Made by a program: the position numbers and the translations under genes
Shown: one piece after another, positions 44,184 through 53,509 of the stretch
Numbering within the stretch: the first letter of the stretch is position 1
Layout: each line of letters starts with the position of its first letter
NCBI RefSeq assembly: GCF_022568815.1
Contig: NZ_JAKZHX010000020.1
Location: 53,861 to 117,860, forward strand
Origin: Undibacterium paludis
GTDB taxonomy: Bacteria > Pseudomonadota > Gammaproteobacteria > Burkholderiales > Burkholderiaceae_D
Reading direction: 5' to 3'
Length of the DNA: 64,000 nt
Notes under the pieces: generated by a model
What the model saw: only the letters and a program-made list of their open reading frames with translations
Told to the model about the DNA's origin: nothing
Database searches by the model: none

Positions 44184-45425
44184 ATGTGTGATCAGGATTC
44201 ATCTTCAAAGCATCTTCACCTCGCAAAGAGCCAGCTCGAACCCGTCCCCGCCGCAGGCTCACGCCGTCGCCGTATCTGGGACCTGTCGCATGAATGCCAT
44301 TGCCCTGTCGTCGGTGTTTGCATACCGCTGGCGGTGTTAAGACGTATCGTCAACAAGGCTGTCAATGGTCAGGCTGTAGCTGACGACTATGAAATCCACG
44401 TCGGCGCGATTGCCGAATGCGGTCGCCGCAATCGCCTGTCAGAAGCCCTGCAGCAAGAGCTGGAACAGCGCTACGCCCGTACCATACAGGTCTTTCGCAC
44501 CGCCAAGACCACCGAAGCCGTCACCCATCTGTGGCTGGCCGCCATTGATGAAAGCGACGTCGCTGGTGCCTTCTGGGCTGCATTGACGCATCCGCGCTGC
44601 ACCAGCGAAATGCAGGACGGCCTGTGCCGCGACATGCACATGCTGCAACACCAGGCCGGCGCCAGCGTGCGCATCGACATCGCCCGCTTCAACGCCCTGC
44701 TCGAACAAAACAAATTGCTGACCCGCGAACTGAGCCGCGTACAGGAAAGACATGCGCGCGCCATCGCCGAAAAATCTGCCGAGATAGAAAAACAGAACGC
44801 CCGCCTGATACAGCTGCGCGCAGAAAACATCGGCAAGGACAGCAGCATCCTCTTCCTCAGCAATGACCTCAACAGCCTGAAAACAGAAATCCCCGAACTC
44901 GACACCCGCCAGCGCCTGCAAAAGAAAATCGAGCACATGTCAGAACGCCAGGGTGATCTCGAAAACCAGGTGCGCGAACTCAGACAAAAACTGGCCGAAG
45001 CCACCAAAGCCGTCAGCGACGTACAGGAACAGGCAGCAGAACAGAGCAAACAGTCACCGGAAGAAAAAGTCTACCCCATCACCTTGCACCTGCAACAAAA
45101 AACCGTACTCTGCGTCGGCGGCCGCAGCGGCAATGTCCCCACCTATCGCGACCTGGTAGAACGCATAGGCGGCCGATTCGCCCACCATGACGGCGGCCTC
45201 GAAGACAACCAGAGCCTGCTCGACGCCAGCCTGGCCGCCGCCGACCTCGTCATCTGCCAGACCGGCTGCATCAGCCACACCGCCTACTGGCGCGTCAAGG
45301 ACTTTTGCAAACGCACAGGCAAGCGCTGTGTGTTCGTTGAAAACCCCAGCGTCTCATCCCTGGCGCGCGGGCTGGAACAGTTTTCGTCTGAAGAGGCAGT
45401 GAATACTGAAACAGCCAGCTGGTGA
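44184..45425 (+). CDS. DUF2325 protein with coiled coil
   Basis: 413 residues from MCDQDSSSKHLHLAK (GGAG site). The N-terminal ~150 residues have a conserved-looking start (RIWDLSHECHCPVVGVCIPL). A long coiled coil follows (~residues 175-305, RERHARAIAEKSAEIEKQNA-type heptads). The C-terminal ~100 residues are DUF2325 (VLCVGGRSGNVPTYRDLVER, LVICQTGCISHTAYWRVKDF). Function is unknown in the family. Its repeated company with hemin and iron genes would be worth tallying. Confidence 0.82.
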   Translation: MCDQDSSSKHLHLAKSQLEPVPAAGSRRRRIWDLSHECHCPVVGVCIPLAVLRRIVNKAVNGQAVADDYEIHVGAIAECGRRNRLSEALQQELEQRYARTIQVFRTAKTTEAVTHLWLAAIDESDVAGAFWAALTHPRCTSEMQDGLCRDMHMLQHQAGASVRIDIARFNALLEQNKLLTRELSRVQERHARAIAEKSAEIEKQNARLIQLRAENIGKDSSILFLSNDLNSLKTEIPELDTRQRLQKKIEHMSERQGDLENQVRELRQKLAEATKAVSDVQEQAAEQSKQSPEEKVYPITLHLQQKTVLCVGGRSGNVPTYRDLVERIGGRFAHHDGGLEDNQSLLDASLAAADLVICQTGCISHTAYWRVKDFCKRTGKRCVFVENPSVSSLARGLEQFSSEEAVNTETASW

Positions 45426-45442
45426 AACCAGCATAGCCGTCT

Positions 45443-45537
45443 GTAGGAGCGGCTTCAGCCGCGAACAGCAATGACAGCGTTGCCCAAATCACGCATAAAT
45501 CAGGCAGCAAAGCGTTCGCGGCTAAAGCCGCTCCTAC
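45443..45537. repeat. REP-like doublet 1
   Basis: GTAGGAGCGGCTTCAGCCGC and its inverted partner (GCGGCTAAAGCCGCTCCTAC) flank ~45 bases. Similar doublets lie at 54157-54283 and 62666-62768. The inverted pair may also stop transcription between the convergent genes. Confidence 0.85.
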
Positions 45538-45555
45538 AAGTGAATCAGAATACGA

Positions 45556-46495
45556 TCAAGCGCGTGGCTCAGTTCCATCCGGCGATGAAAATGAAACGAC
45601 AGGCGCATTCTCGACAGAGTAACTGATGCTCAACTCAGCATCCATGCGATAGTCGTGCGGGATGTCGCCCGACGTATCGAGCATCAGGCGGTCGTGGATA
45701 ACCATATTTCCAGATGCCCTATCCAACTGAACAATATAATCTTCAGTAATCTTTGTAATGCACCCAGAGTACTTTCCACTTAATACATCGGCATAAAGTG
45801 AAGTTACCGCGAATCCGATCTCAAACTGTTGCTCTCCCCTTGAATCAAGCCTGGCAACCAATTTTTGACTTACCCATGTTTTGGCATGATCATCGACCGA
45901 TAATGTCTCCAAATCGGTCAAGGCTTGCAAACTGGGAGGGATATCATTGATAGAATTATCGTAAATAAATGCAGCATCGGCAATTTCAACAGCTTTTGGT
46001 AGTAATGCCAGAGTTCTGCCATAACGTTCGCGTACTTTCTCAGGTGCGACATAATGACCTGTTATGGTTTTAGAATTAAATCGATCTGTTACCCGTTCCA
46101 CATTTTTTTCTGGATCATCAGTAGTGATGAAAACCAGTAAAACCTGATAGCCCTGCTTTTTCAGTTTGACTAATTCGTTGATTCGGGATGGGTGGGACAT
46201 GACCGTTTCAAATGCAAATGTCTCGCGGTTTTCTATCGCTTTTATTCGCATAGCGACGGCTGCATCAAATGCAGCGCGGTCACGTTCATCCTGAGTGGCA
46301 AAATTACCCTCCAAGTCTTTGGCAAACTGGTCCGGGTTGAAAAAGTAAGTCGAAACCGGAAAAATCCCGCCAAGTGCAGTTAATCCTGTTTTTTTTAACC
46401 TCATCTATGAGCGAAGTTTTTCCACTTCCATTCGGCCCAGCATACACCATGACATAGGGTGAATCTTGGGGTGGGCGATCATGCGTAGTCATCAT
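45556..46495 (-). pseudogene. Zeta-toxin-like kinase, frameshifted at an A8 tract
   Basis: The first part (MMTTHDRPPQ...YVMVYAGPNGSGKTSLIDEV) has Walker A. It then leaves frame at a run of eight A residues (plus strand TTTTTTTT at 46389-46396). With seven, the frame continues into KKTGLTALGGIFPVSTYFFN, with NPDQFAKDLEG, TFAFETVMSHPSR, GYQVLLVFITTDDPE and later RVTDRFNSKTITGHYVAPEK, typical of zeta/AAA_33 kinases that act on UDP-sugars in toxin-antitoxin pairs. So one gene is split by +1. It could be a phase-variable tract, transcriptional slippage, a dead gene or a base-call error. The downstream part alone starts at 46404. Confidence 0.7.
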
Positions 46496-46499
46496 TAAA

Positions 46500-46519
46500 A
46501 AACGCGGCAAGCCGCGTTT
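46500..46519 (-). terminator. Intrinsic terminator between the small gene and the zeta-like kinase
   Basis: Stem AAACGCGG / CCGCGTTT with loop CTTG and six T residues on the minus strand, ending right at the kinase start codon. It would hold kinase expression far below that of the upstream small gene. Confidence 0.8.
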
Positions 46520-46547
46520 GTCTACGTGTTTATTTAAGTTTGCTTAT

Positions 46548-46802
46548 TCAACCGGTTGTCGACATTTTACGATGTTTGATTGCGCTGGCCAGATCACCAG
46601 AGGGAATTTTCCGTACATCGACCTGTGTCGCAGTACCAGCTCTCCTTGCAGCTTGCACTTTTTCTTTGACGATTTTGAGTGAATTTGCCATATCGCCAGT
46701 TAAAGCCTCATCCCATTGTTTTGCAGTAGCACCCATTACCATGGTCGTGCTGGTCAAGCGTGTCCGCAATGTAAAACGGCCAGACGGTTTGGTAGTCATC
46801 AT
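46548..46802 (-). CDS. Small protein upstream of the zeta-like kinase, possible antitoxin
   Basis: 84 residues (MMTTKPSGRFTLRTRLTSTT), basic, with a helical middle (ANSLKIVKEKVQAARRAG). Family unknown. It lies 53 bases before the kinase on the same strand. Its first residues MMTT match those of the kinase. The antitoxin role is only suggested by the pairing. Confidence 0.55.
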   Translation of the reverse strand: MMTTKPSGRFTLRTRLTSTTMVMGATAKQWDEALTGDMANSLKIVKEKVQAARRAGTATQVDVRKIPSGDLASAIKHRKMSTTG

Positions 46803-46888
46803 AAGACTCCTGAAAGGATAGATTTTATTATAGTCGATTTACGCATATTCGAATCCAAACACAAATTTTGCAAATTAACAATACAACT

Positions 46889-47818
46889 TCACATCAACTC
46901 TATACTCTGCAAATTCAAATAACTGCTCTCCCGTATCGTATTCACAAAATCACTGAGGTAAGCCTTGGTGGACAAGTCGGGCAGGCAGGCGGCATACAGG
47001 CTGCCTGTCAGGCCTTCGGCTGTGATGCGCTTGGGTAGCACATAGTCACGGTTCACATAATTTTGTGCAGCCCACACCGGCAAGGTGGCGATGCCGCGCT
47101 TGCTGGCAACCAGTTGCAGCATGGCGACCGTCAGCTCGGTCGTACGGCGTGCAGTGTCGACACCGGCAGGCTTCAGGACCTGACGCACTACGTCCAGCAT
47201 CTCGTCTGGTACGGGATAGGTAATCAGGGTATCGGTCGCAAAGTCTTGCGCCACCAGATAATCTCGCGTTGCCAGTGCATGGTCTTTGGCGATCAAGGCA
47301 ATGATCTCGAAACGGAACAGGGGGTGGTAAGCCACGCTTTCATCTGCATCCATTTCAGACACGATCGCCACATCAGCCTTATGGCTGTATAGCAGCCCCA
47401 CAGGGTCGGCCTGAAAACCGGAAACGATGTCCAACTCCACCTCGGGCCAGCGCTGGCGAAACACATCCATGGCCGGCATCAGCCAGTCAAAGCAGGTATG
47501 GCATTCCACCGCAATGCGCAACTGCCCGGCCACACCCTGCGCCAGGCGCGCCAGGTCACGCTCGCAGTTTGCCACCTGCGGCAAGACACTGTCGGCCAGT
47601 TGCAGCAGGCGTTCACCCGCCGGGGTAAAGCGTATGGGCGTGGTCTTGCGCTCAAATAGCGGCATGCCGTGATGTTCTTCCAGCAACTTGATCTGGTGTG
47701 ACAGGGCCGATTGCGTGACATTCAGCAGCACCGCCGCCCGCAACAGGTTGCCCGCTTCACGCAGGGCATGCAGGGTCTTCAGGTGACGTAATTCCAGTAT
47801 GGATTGCATGATTTGCAA
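46889..47818 (-). CDS. metR: LysR-type regulator of methionine synthesis MetR
   Basis: 309 residues. N-terminal winged helix (LRHLKTLHALREAGNLLRAA, TQSALSHQIKLLEEHHGMPL), then the effector domain. Divergent from metE with two TGAA-N-TTCA boxes between them, the standard MetR arrangement. Homocysteine is the usual coactivator in the family. The first residue is taken at MQIMQSILEL. Confidence 0.92.
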   Translation of the reverse strand: MQIMQSILELRHLKTLHALREAGNLLRAAVLLNVTQSALSHQIKLLEEHHGMPLFERKTTPIRFTPAGERLLQLADSVLPQVANCERDLARLAQGVAGQLRIAVECHTCFDWLMPAMDVFRQRWPEVELDIVSGFQADPVGLLYSHKADVAIVSEMDADESVAYHPLFRFEIIALIAKDHALATRDYLVAQDFATDTLITYPVPDEMLDVVRQVLKPAGVDTARRTTELTVAMLQLVASKRGIATLPVWAAQNYVNRDYVLPKRITAEGLTGSLYAACLPDLSTKAYLSDFVNTIRESSYLNLQSIELM

Positions 47819-47836
47819 GCTTTGCAGGGTTTAATA

Positions 47837-47887
47837 TGAATGAAATTCAAGATGATTCTTAAAATATGTCGTTTGAATCATAGTTCA
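47837..47887. promoter_or_regulatory. MetR-binding sites in the metR-metE spacer
   Basis: TGAATGAAATTCA (47837-47849) matches TGAA-N5-TTCA exactly. TGAATCATAGTTCA (47874-47887) is a second site with a 6-base spacer. Both lie between the divergent genes. Confidence 0.8.
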
Positions 47888-47925
47888 TTCTAACCCATCA
47901 TACGCATACTTGATAGGAGAATGAC

Positions 47926-50226
47926 ATGACGACAGCACATACATTGGGCTTCCCCCGCATAGGCGCCCAGAGAGAATTGAAATTCGCGCAAGAATCCTTC
48001 TGGCGCGGCGACATCACCGAAGCCACCCTGCGCGACACCGGCAGCGACCTGCGCGCCCGTCATTGGGCCCTGCAAAAACAGGCTGGTCTCGATGTTGTCA
48101 GCGTCGGCGACTTTGCCTGGTATGACCAGGTACTGAACACACTGGCCCTGCTCGGCGCCCTGCCCGGCCGTTTCGGCTTTGATGCCAAACAGCTGACACT
48201 GGCTGACTACTACGTTGCCGCCCGGGGCAACCCACAGCATTTCGCCATGGAAATGACCAAGTGGTTTGACACCAACTACCACTACCTCGTCCCGGAATGG
48301 ACCGCCGACACCAGCTTTGACGGCGGCGTTGACTGGCTGTTTGATGAACTGGCCGAAGCTGCCGCCCTGGGCCATACCGCCAAAGTCACCCTGGTCGGCC
48401 CCCTGAGCTTGCTCTACCTGGGCAAGATCAAAAGCGGCCTCAGGCACAAGCTCGACCTGCTGCCCAAGATCATCCCCGCTTATCAAAAACTGCTGGCCCG
48501 CCTGCGGGAACAAGACGTGCCATGGGTACAAATTGACGAACCCATCCTGGCCCTGGACCTGGACAGCGCATGGCTAAACGCCTTCGTACTGGCCTATAAC
48601 GGACTGAACCATAAGGCGCCCAAGGTCCTGCTGGCGACGTATTTTGAATCCGTGCAAGACCGCGCCGCCCTGCTGCATTCGCTGCCAGTCGCCGGCGTCC
48701 ACCTTGACCTGGTGCGCGCACCACAACAACTACCCGCCCTGCTCAAGGACTGGCCACAAGACCGCGTACTGTCTGCCGGCGTCATCGATGGCCGCAACAT
48801 CTGGCGCGCCGACCTCACCGCATTGACTGCCAGCCTGCAGGCTGCCCATGCCCAGCTCGGCAACAAGCTGTGGCTGGCGCCCAGCTGCTCGCTGCTGCAT
48901 GTGCCGGTTGACCTGGCGGCAGAAACAGCACTCGATGCAGAAACCCTGAGCTGGCTGGCTTTTGCCACCCAAAAACTCGACGAAGTCGTCGCCATCAAAC
49001 AAGCCCTGAATGGCAATGGTGCAAGTGTCGCCACCCTGTTCACTGCTGCCGACCAGGCCATCGCCAGCCGCCGCACCTCAGTACGCATCCACAACCCCAT
49101 CGTACAAAAACGCCTGGCCGCCATCACCCCCAAAGACGAAACCCGCCACAGCGCCTTTGACAGCCGCATCAGCCAGCAGCAAAAACGTTTTGCCCTGCCG
49201 CTGTTCCCGACCACCAGCATAGGCTCCTTCCCGCAGACCAAGAACATACGCCAGGCCCGCGCTGCCTATAAGCGCGGTGATCTTTCCCATCTGGAATACC
49301 TCGAATCCATGCGCGCAGAAATCCGCCACGTCGTTGAGCAGCAGGAGAAGCTCGACATCGACGTGCTGGTCCACGGCGAACCGGAACGCAATGACATGGT
49401 CGAATATTTCGGTGAACAACTCTGGGGCTATGGCTTCACCCTGAACGGCTGGGTACAAAGCTATGGCTCGCGCTGCGTCAAGCCCCCCTTCATCTATGGC
49501 GACGTCTACCGGCCAGAAGCCATGACCGTCAGCTGGAGCGAATACGCCCAGAGCCTGACCAGCAGACCGATGAAAGGCATGCTCACCGGCCCCGTCACCA
49601 TGCTGCAATGGTCCTTCGTGCGCGACGACCAGCCACGTTCCACCACCGCCCTGCAAATCGCCCTGGCCCTGCGCGACGAAGTGGCCGACCTCGAAAAAGC
49701 CGGCATAGGCATGATACAGATAGACGAACCCGCCTTCCGCGAAGGTCTGCCCCTGAAACAGCAGGACTGGTCCGCCTATCTTGACTGGGCCGTGCGCGCC
49801 TTCAAACTCAGCTCTGCGGGCATCAAGGACGATACCCAGATCCATACCCACATGTGCTATTCAGAGTTCAACGACATCCTGCCCTGGATCGCCGCCATGG
49901 ATGCCGACGTCATCACCATAGAAACCTCACGCTCCGACATGGAATTGCTCGACGGCTTCGGCGAATTCGCCTACCCCAACGACATCGGCCCCGGCGTGTA
50001 CGACATCCACTCGCCACGCGTGCCCAAGGTCAGCGAAATGCAAAGGCTGCTGCAAAAAGCCCGCAGCGTCATCCCCGACGCCCGCCTCTGGGTCAACCCT
50101 GACTGCGGCCTCAAAACCCGCGACTGGCCAGAAACCATCGCCGCCCTGGAACACATGGTACAAGCCGCCAAACTGCTGCGGGCAACCGTCTCAGCAGATG
50201 ATGAAGCTCATCTGGATTGCTGCTGA
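47926..50226 (+). CDS. metE: Cobalamin-independent methionine synthase MetE
   Basis: 766 residues, normal length, two related barrels. N-terminal LGFPRIGAQRELKFAQESFW. C-terminal zinc site HTHMCYSEF and PDCGLKTRDWPET, with substrate motifs FPTTSIGSFPQT and IDEPAFREGLPL. It transfers a methyl group from methyltetrahydrofolate to homocysteine. Expected to be switched on by MetR. Confidence 0.97.
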   Translation: MTTAHTLGFPRIGAQRELKFAQESFWRGDITEATLRDTGSDLRARHWALQKQAGLDVVSVGDFAWYDQVLNTLALLGALPGRFGFDAKQLTLADYYVAARGNPQHFAMEMTKWFDTNYHYLVPEWTADTSFDGGVDWLFDELAEAAALGHTAKVTLVGPLSLLYLGKIKSGLRHKLDLLPKIIPAYQKLLARLREQDVPWVQIDEPILALDLDSAWLNAFVLAYNGLNHKAPKVLLATYFESVQDRAALLHSLPVAGVHLDLVRAPQQLPALLKDWPQDRVLSAGVIDGRNIWRADLTALTASLQAAHAQLGNKLWLAPSCSLLHVPVDLAAETALDAETLSWLAFATQKLDEVVAIKQALNGNGASVATLFTAADQAIASRRTSVRIHNPIVQKRLAAITPKDETRHSAFDSRISQQQKRFALPLFPTTSIGSFPQTKNIRQARAAYKRGDLSHLEYLESMRAEIRHVVEQQEKLDIDVLVHGEPERNDMVEYFGEQLWGYGFTLNGWVQSYGSRCVKPPFIYGDVYRPEAMTVSWSEYAQSLTSRPMKGMLTGPVTMLQWSFVRDDQPRSTTALQIALALRDEVADLEKAGIGMIQIDEPAFREGLPLKQQDWSAYLDWAVRAFKLSSAGIKDDTQIHTHMCYSEFNDILPWIAAMDADVITIETSRSDMELLDGFGEFAYPNDIGPGVYDIHSPRVPKVSEMQRLLQKARSVIPDARLWVNPDCGLKTRDWPETIAALEHMVQAAKLLRATVSADDEAHLDCC

Positions 50227-50274
50227 TCCTTATCGCTCATTCATTTGATATTTGATCTGATGATCTGATGTAGA

Positions 50275-50306
50275 GGAGCATCTTCACTTCACGCTGAAGA
50301 TGCTCC
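50275..50306. terminator. Long hairpin after metE
   Basis: A perfect 12-bp stem (GGAGCATCTTCA / TGAAGATGCTCC) with an 8-base loop, 49 bases after the stop. It has a weak T-tract (TTGTG), so termination may be partial. Confidence 0.65.
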
Positions 50307-50441
50307 TTGTGCGCTTCGGCTTGCAAGCTGCGCAGTGGAAAGCTTGAGTTCAGAATGCCGTTTGGCATGTCGTGAACGCAAGACAGCCCGCATTACCCAA
50401 TCCCCCTCTGACATACTAAAGTAGCATTTACCCAATTTTCT

Positions 50442-51170
50442 ATGATTAACAGAAGATTTTGGATAAACTTGGCATTTCCGCGCCATTTTTCCCTGAAAGT
50501 GAATCCCATTAGCGCTGCCAACAAATTTATTGTCTGTCACGAGTGCGACCTGATCTGCGTGGATGTGCCGCTCGCCAGGGGTGAGGCGGCAAGCTGTCCG
50601 CGTTGCCGGGCCACGCTCTACAGGAATGGCAGCGCCAGCCTGGATATGGCGCTGGCTCTGGCTCTGACCTCGGTGATCCTGTTGCTTCTGCTCAACAGCT
50701 TCCCCCTGCTGGCGCTCAAGGTCCAGCAGGTGACGCGCGACACCACCCTGCTGCATGCCGCCCTGGCCATGTGGAATGACGGCATGCACCTGCTCTCCCT
50801 GCTGGTGATCATTACTACCGTACTGGCGCCGGCGGTACAGGTATCGCTGGCCACTTACCTCTTGTGCGTACTCCGGTTTGGCGACGCCAGCCAGGCGCTG
50901 GGAGCACCCTTGCGCGCCCTGCAAAGCCTGCGACCCTGGAGCATGGTTGAAATCTTCATGCTGGGTTTGCTGGTGTCCCTGGTCAAGCTACAGCACATGG
51001 CCGATATTGTCATCGGCCCAGCCCTGTGGTCCTGCGCCAGCCTGATCTTCATCACCGCGGCACTGACATCGGTGCTCACACCCCGCAATGTGTGGCTGTG
51101 GGCGCGTGCGGCAAGACGCATGAGATTAAAAGCGGCAGCAAAAGCAGGCACGAGGATGGAACATGGCTGA
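50442..51170 (+). CDS. pqiA: PqiA-family membrane protein (first copy)
   Basis: 242 residues. A zinc-ribbon pair (CHECDLIC ... CPRC, ~residues 32-55) precedes four membrane helices (LALALTSVILLLLLNSFPLL etc.) of the PqiA domain. In E. coli PqiA has two such units in one protein; here they are two genes. There is no good ribosome site at this ATG. A GTG at 50499 just before ISAANKF is an alternative start. First gene of the Pqi transport operon. Confidence 0.82.
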   Translation: MINRRFWINLAFPRHFSLKVNPISAANKFIVCHECDLICVDVPLARGEAASCPRCRATLYRNGSASLDMALALALTSVILLLLLNSFPLLALKVQQVTRDTTLLHAALAMWNDGMHLLSLLVIITTVLAPAVQVSLATYLLCVLRFGDASQALGAPLRALQSLRPWSMVEIFMLGLLVSLVKLQHMADIVIGPALWSCASLIFITAALTSVLTPRNVWLWARAARRMRLKAAAKAGTRMEHG

Positions 51171-51819
51171 ACATGAATACCGCCACATCCCCGCTGCCGG
51201 GCTGGCAGGCCAGACCGGTGCAGCCACCGGCCTCATCAGCTGCGACATCTGCGAGACCCTGTGCTGCATCCGTGATGAAGCAGCCACCCACTGCCCCAGT
51301 TGCGGCGCTTCCCTGCATTTGCGTCACAAGGACAGCCTGGCCAGATCGCTGGCCTACCTGGTTGCCGCGGCGATACTGTACATACCCGCCAACCTCTTGC
51401 CCGTCATGCACACCAACACCATCTTTGGCGCGCAGGACGACACCATCATGAGCGGCGTACTGGTCCTGCTGCGCACCGGTTCATGGCCGCTGGCGCTGCT
51501 GGTTTTCTTTGCCAGCATCGTCGTCCCCCTGCTCAAGCTGTTTTCCATCAGCCTGCTGCTTTACACCTGCTGGAAAAAATCTGCCTGGAACCCCTTGCAG
51601 CGCACCCAGCTGTTCCGCATGGTGGAAGCCGTTGGGCGCTGGTCCATGCTGGACGTCTACGTGGTGACAGTGCTGGTAGCGCTGGTCCAGTTTCAGTCGC
51701 TCGCAGCTATCCACCCCGGTGGCGGTGCGCTGGCGTTTGGTGCAGTGGTGGTGCTGACGATGCTGTCGGCACAGAGTTTTGATTCACGTTTAATCTGGGT
51801 AACAACAAAGCATGAGTGA
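51163..51819 (+). CDS. pqiA: PqiA-family membrane protein (second copy)
   Basis: 218 residues, overlapping the first by 8 bases. It repeats the plan: CDICETLCC ... CPSC ribbon, then four helices (LAYLVAAAILYIPANLLPVM, LLVFFASIVVPLLKLFSISL). Together the two copies would equal one full-length PqiA in the inner membrane. Confidence 0.85.
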   Translation: MAEHEYRHIPAAGLAGQTGAATGLISCDICETLCCIRDEAATHCPSCGASLHLRHKDSLARSLAYLVAAAILYIPANLLPVMHTNTIFGAQDDTIMSGVLVLLRTGSWPLALLVFFASIVVPLLKLFSISLLLYTCWKKSAWNPLQRTQLFRMVEAVGRWSMLDVYVVTVLVALVQFQSLAAIHPGGGALAFGAVVVLTMLSAQSFDSRLIWVTTKHE

Positions 51820-53509
51820 TCCAACATCCGACAAGCCCGGCACACCCGTTGCTGACACGGCAGAAACCGCAGAAACCGTTACTGCTGTCGATGCCGTCGT
51901 CCCCGTGGTCAAGGTCAAACCACGGCGGCGCCTGCCCTCGTTCGTCTGGGCCGTGCCCATCATTGCCGCACTGATCGGCATCTGGCTGGTGGTGCAAAGC
52001 GTCACCAGCCAGGGGCCGGTGATCACCATCACCTTCAAATCGGCAGAAGGGCTGGAAGCTGGCAAGACCAAGCTGCGTTATAAAGACGTCGATGTCGGCC
52101 ATGTCAAGGCCATCGCCCTCTCGCCCGACCGCAAGCGCGTGCTGGTGACGGCACAGTTGATCAAGAGCGCGTCCGACATCCTGGCCACCGACACCCGCTT
52201 CTTCATTGTCAAGCCGCGCATCTCCGGCGGCTCGGTCTCTGGCCTCTCCACCCTCTTGTCCGGTAACTACATCGGTGTTGATGTTGGCAAGGCCGCTGAC
52301 ACTACCGATGAATTCACCGGTCTCGAAGAGCCGCCCCTGGTCAACCGCGATACACCAGGCCGCGAATTTGTCCTGCATGGCACGCAGACAGGTTCAGTCA
52401 ATTATGGCTCGCCGATTTTCTTCCGCCACATCAATGCCGGCCACGTCACCAAGTTCCAGCTTGACCGTGACGGCAAGGGTGTCACCGTCCGCGTTTTCAT
52501 CGATGCGCCGTATGACCAGTACGTGACCGCTGACACCCGCTTCTGGCATGCCAGCGGTGTCGACATGCAACTCGACGCCAACGGCCTGCGCGTCACCACA
52601 GAATCACTGACATCCCTGATCGAAGGCGGCCTCGCCTTCCAGGAACATGACGACGCCCTGCCCGGCGGCAAACCCGCCTTTGAAGGCAGCGTCTTCCCCC
52701 TGTTTGAAGACCGCGAACACGCCATGCGCGCGCCCGACACCAAGGTACGCAACTTCCTCATGTACTTCCCTGAAAGCCTGCGCGGCCTCTCCAAGGGTGC
52801 GCCGGTCGATTTGCGCGGCATCGTCATCGGCGAAGTCAAATCCCTGAGCGTAGACTTTGCAGAAAATGGCCGCCTGCCCCGCTTCCCGGTCGAAGTCAGC
52901 CTCTACCCTGACCGACTGAAGGCCAGGGTCAGGACCGGCGCCCGCCTGCCAGATGACGACACCGAAGCGAAAGAAAGATCATTGCTGGAACACCTGGTCT
53001 CACGCGGTCTGCGCGGCCAGCTGCGCAGCGGCAACCTGCTGACCGGGCAACTGTATATCGCCCTCGACTTCTTCCCCGATGCCCCGCAGGCAAAAATGGA
53101 CTGGCGCACCGACTACCCCGTACTGCCCACCGTCGGCGGCGGCCTGGCCGAAATCCAGGAAACCGTCGGCCGCATCGCCAAGAAGATAGACAAACTGCCT
53201 TTCGACAAAATATCTGGTGAACTGGTGCAGGCCCTGGGCAAGCTCAACAGCACCCTGGCCAGCACAGAAAAACTGGTACACCGCCTCGACGTGGAAGTCA
53301 CGCCGGAAGTAACCTCCACCCTCAAAGAAGCGCGCACCACGCTGAGCAGCGCCAACGCCCTGCTGGCAGAAGACGCGCCCCTGCAGCAAGACATGCGCGA
53401 ATCCTTGAAGCAGGTCGCCAAGTCCGCCCGCGCCGTCGCCAACCTGGCCGACATGCTCGAACGCCATCCCGACGCCCTGGTGTTTGGCAAACAAAAGGTA
53501 AAACCATGA
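51812..53509 (+). CDS. pqiB: PqiB, MCE-domain lipid transport protein
   Basis: 565 residues. One N-terminal membrane helix (FVWAVPIIAALIGIWLVVQS, ~residues 47-66), then three MCE domains (~70-160, 185-290, 310-420; e.g. GLEAGKTKLRYKDVDVGHVK, GSVNYGSPIFFRHINAGHVT, LSKGAPVDLRGIVIGEVKS), and a helical C-terminus. In E. coli PqiB forms a periplasmic syringe that moves lipids between membranes. Overlaps pqiA by 8 bases. Confidence 0.92.
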   Translation: MSDPTSDKPGTPVADTAETAETVTAVDAVVPVVKVKPRRRLPSFVWAVPIIAALIGIWLVVQSVTSQGPVITITFKSAEGLEAGKTKLRYKDVDVGHVKAIALSPDRKRVLVTAQLIKSASDILATDTRFFIVKPRISGGSVSGLSTLLSGNYIGVDVGKAADTTDEFTGLEEPPLVNRDTPGREFVLHGTQTGSVNYGSPIFFRHINAGHVTKFQLDRDGKGVTVRVFIDAPYDQYVTADTRFWHASGVDMQLDANGLRVTTESLTSLIEGGLAFQEHDDALPGGKPAFEGSVFPLFEDREHAMRAPDTKVRNFLMYFPESLRGLSKGAPVDLRGIVIGEVKSLSVDFAENGRLPRFPVEVSLYPDRLKARVRTGARLPDDDTEAKERSLLEHLVSRGLRGQLRSGNLLTGQLYIALDFFPDAPQAKMDWRTDYPVLPTVGGGLAEIQETVGRIAKKIDKLPFDKISGELVQALGKLNSTLASTEKLVHRLDVEVTPEVTSTLKEARTTLSSANALLAEDAPLQQDMRESLKQVAKSARAVANLADMLERHPDALVFGKQKVKP

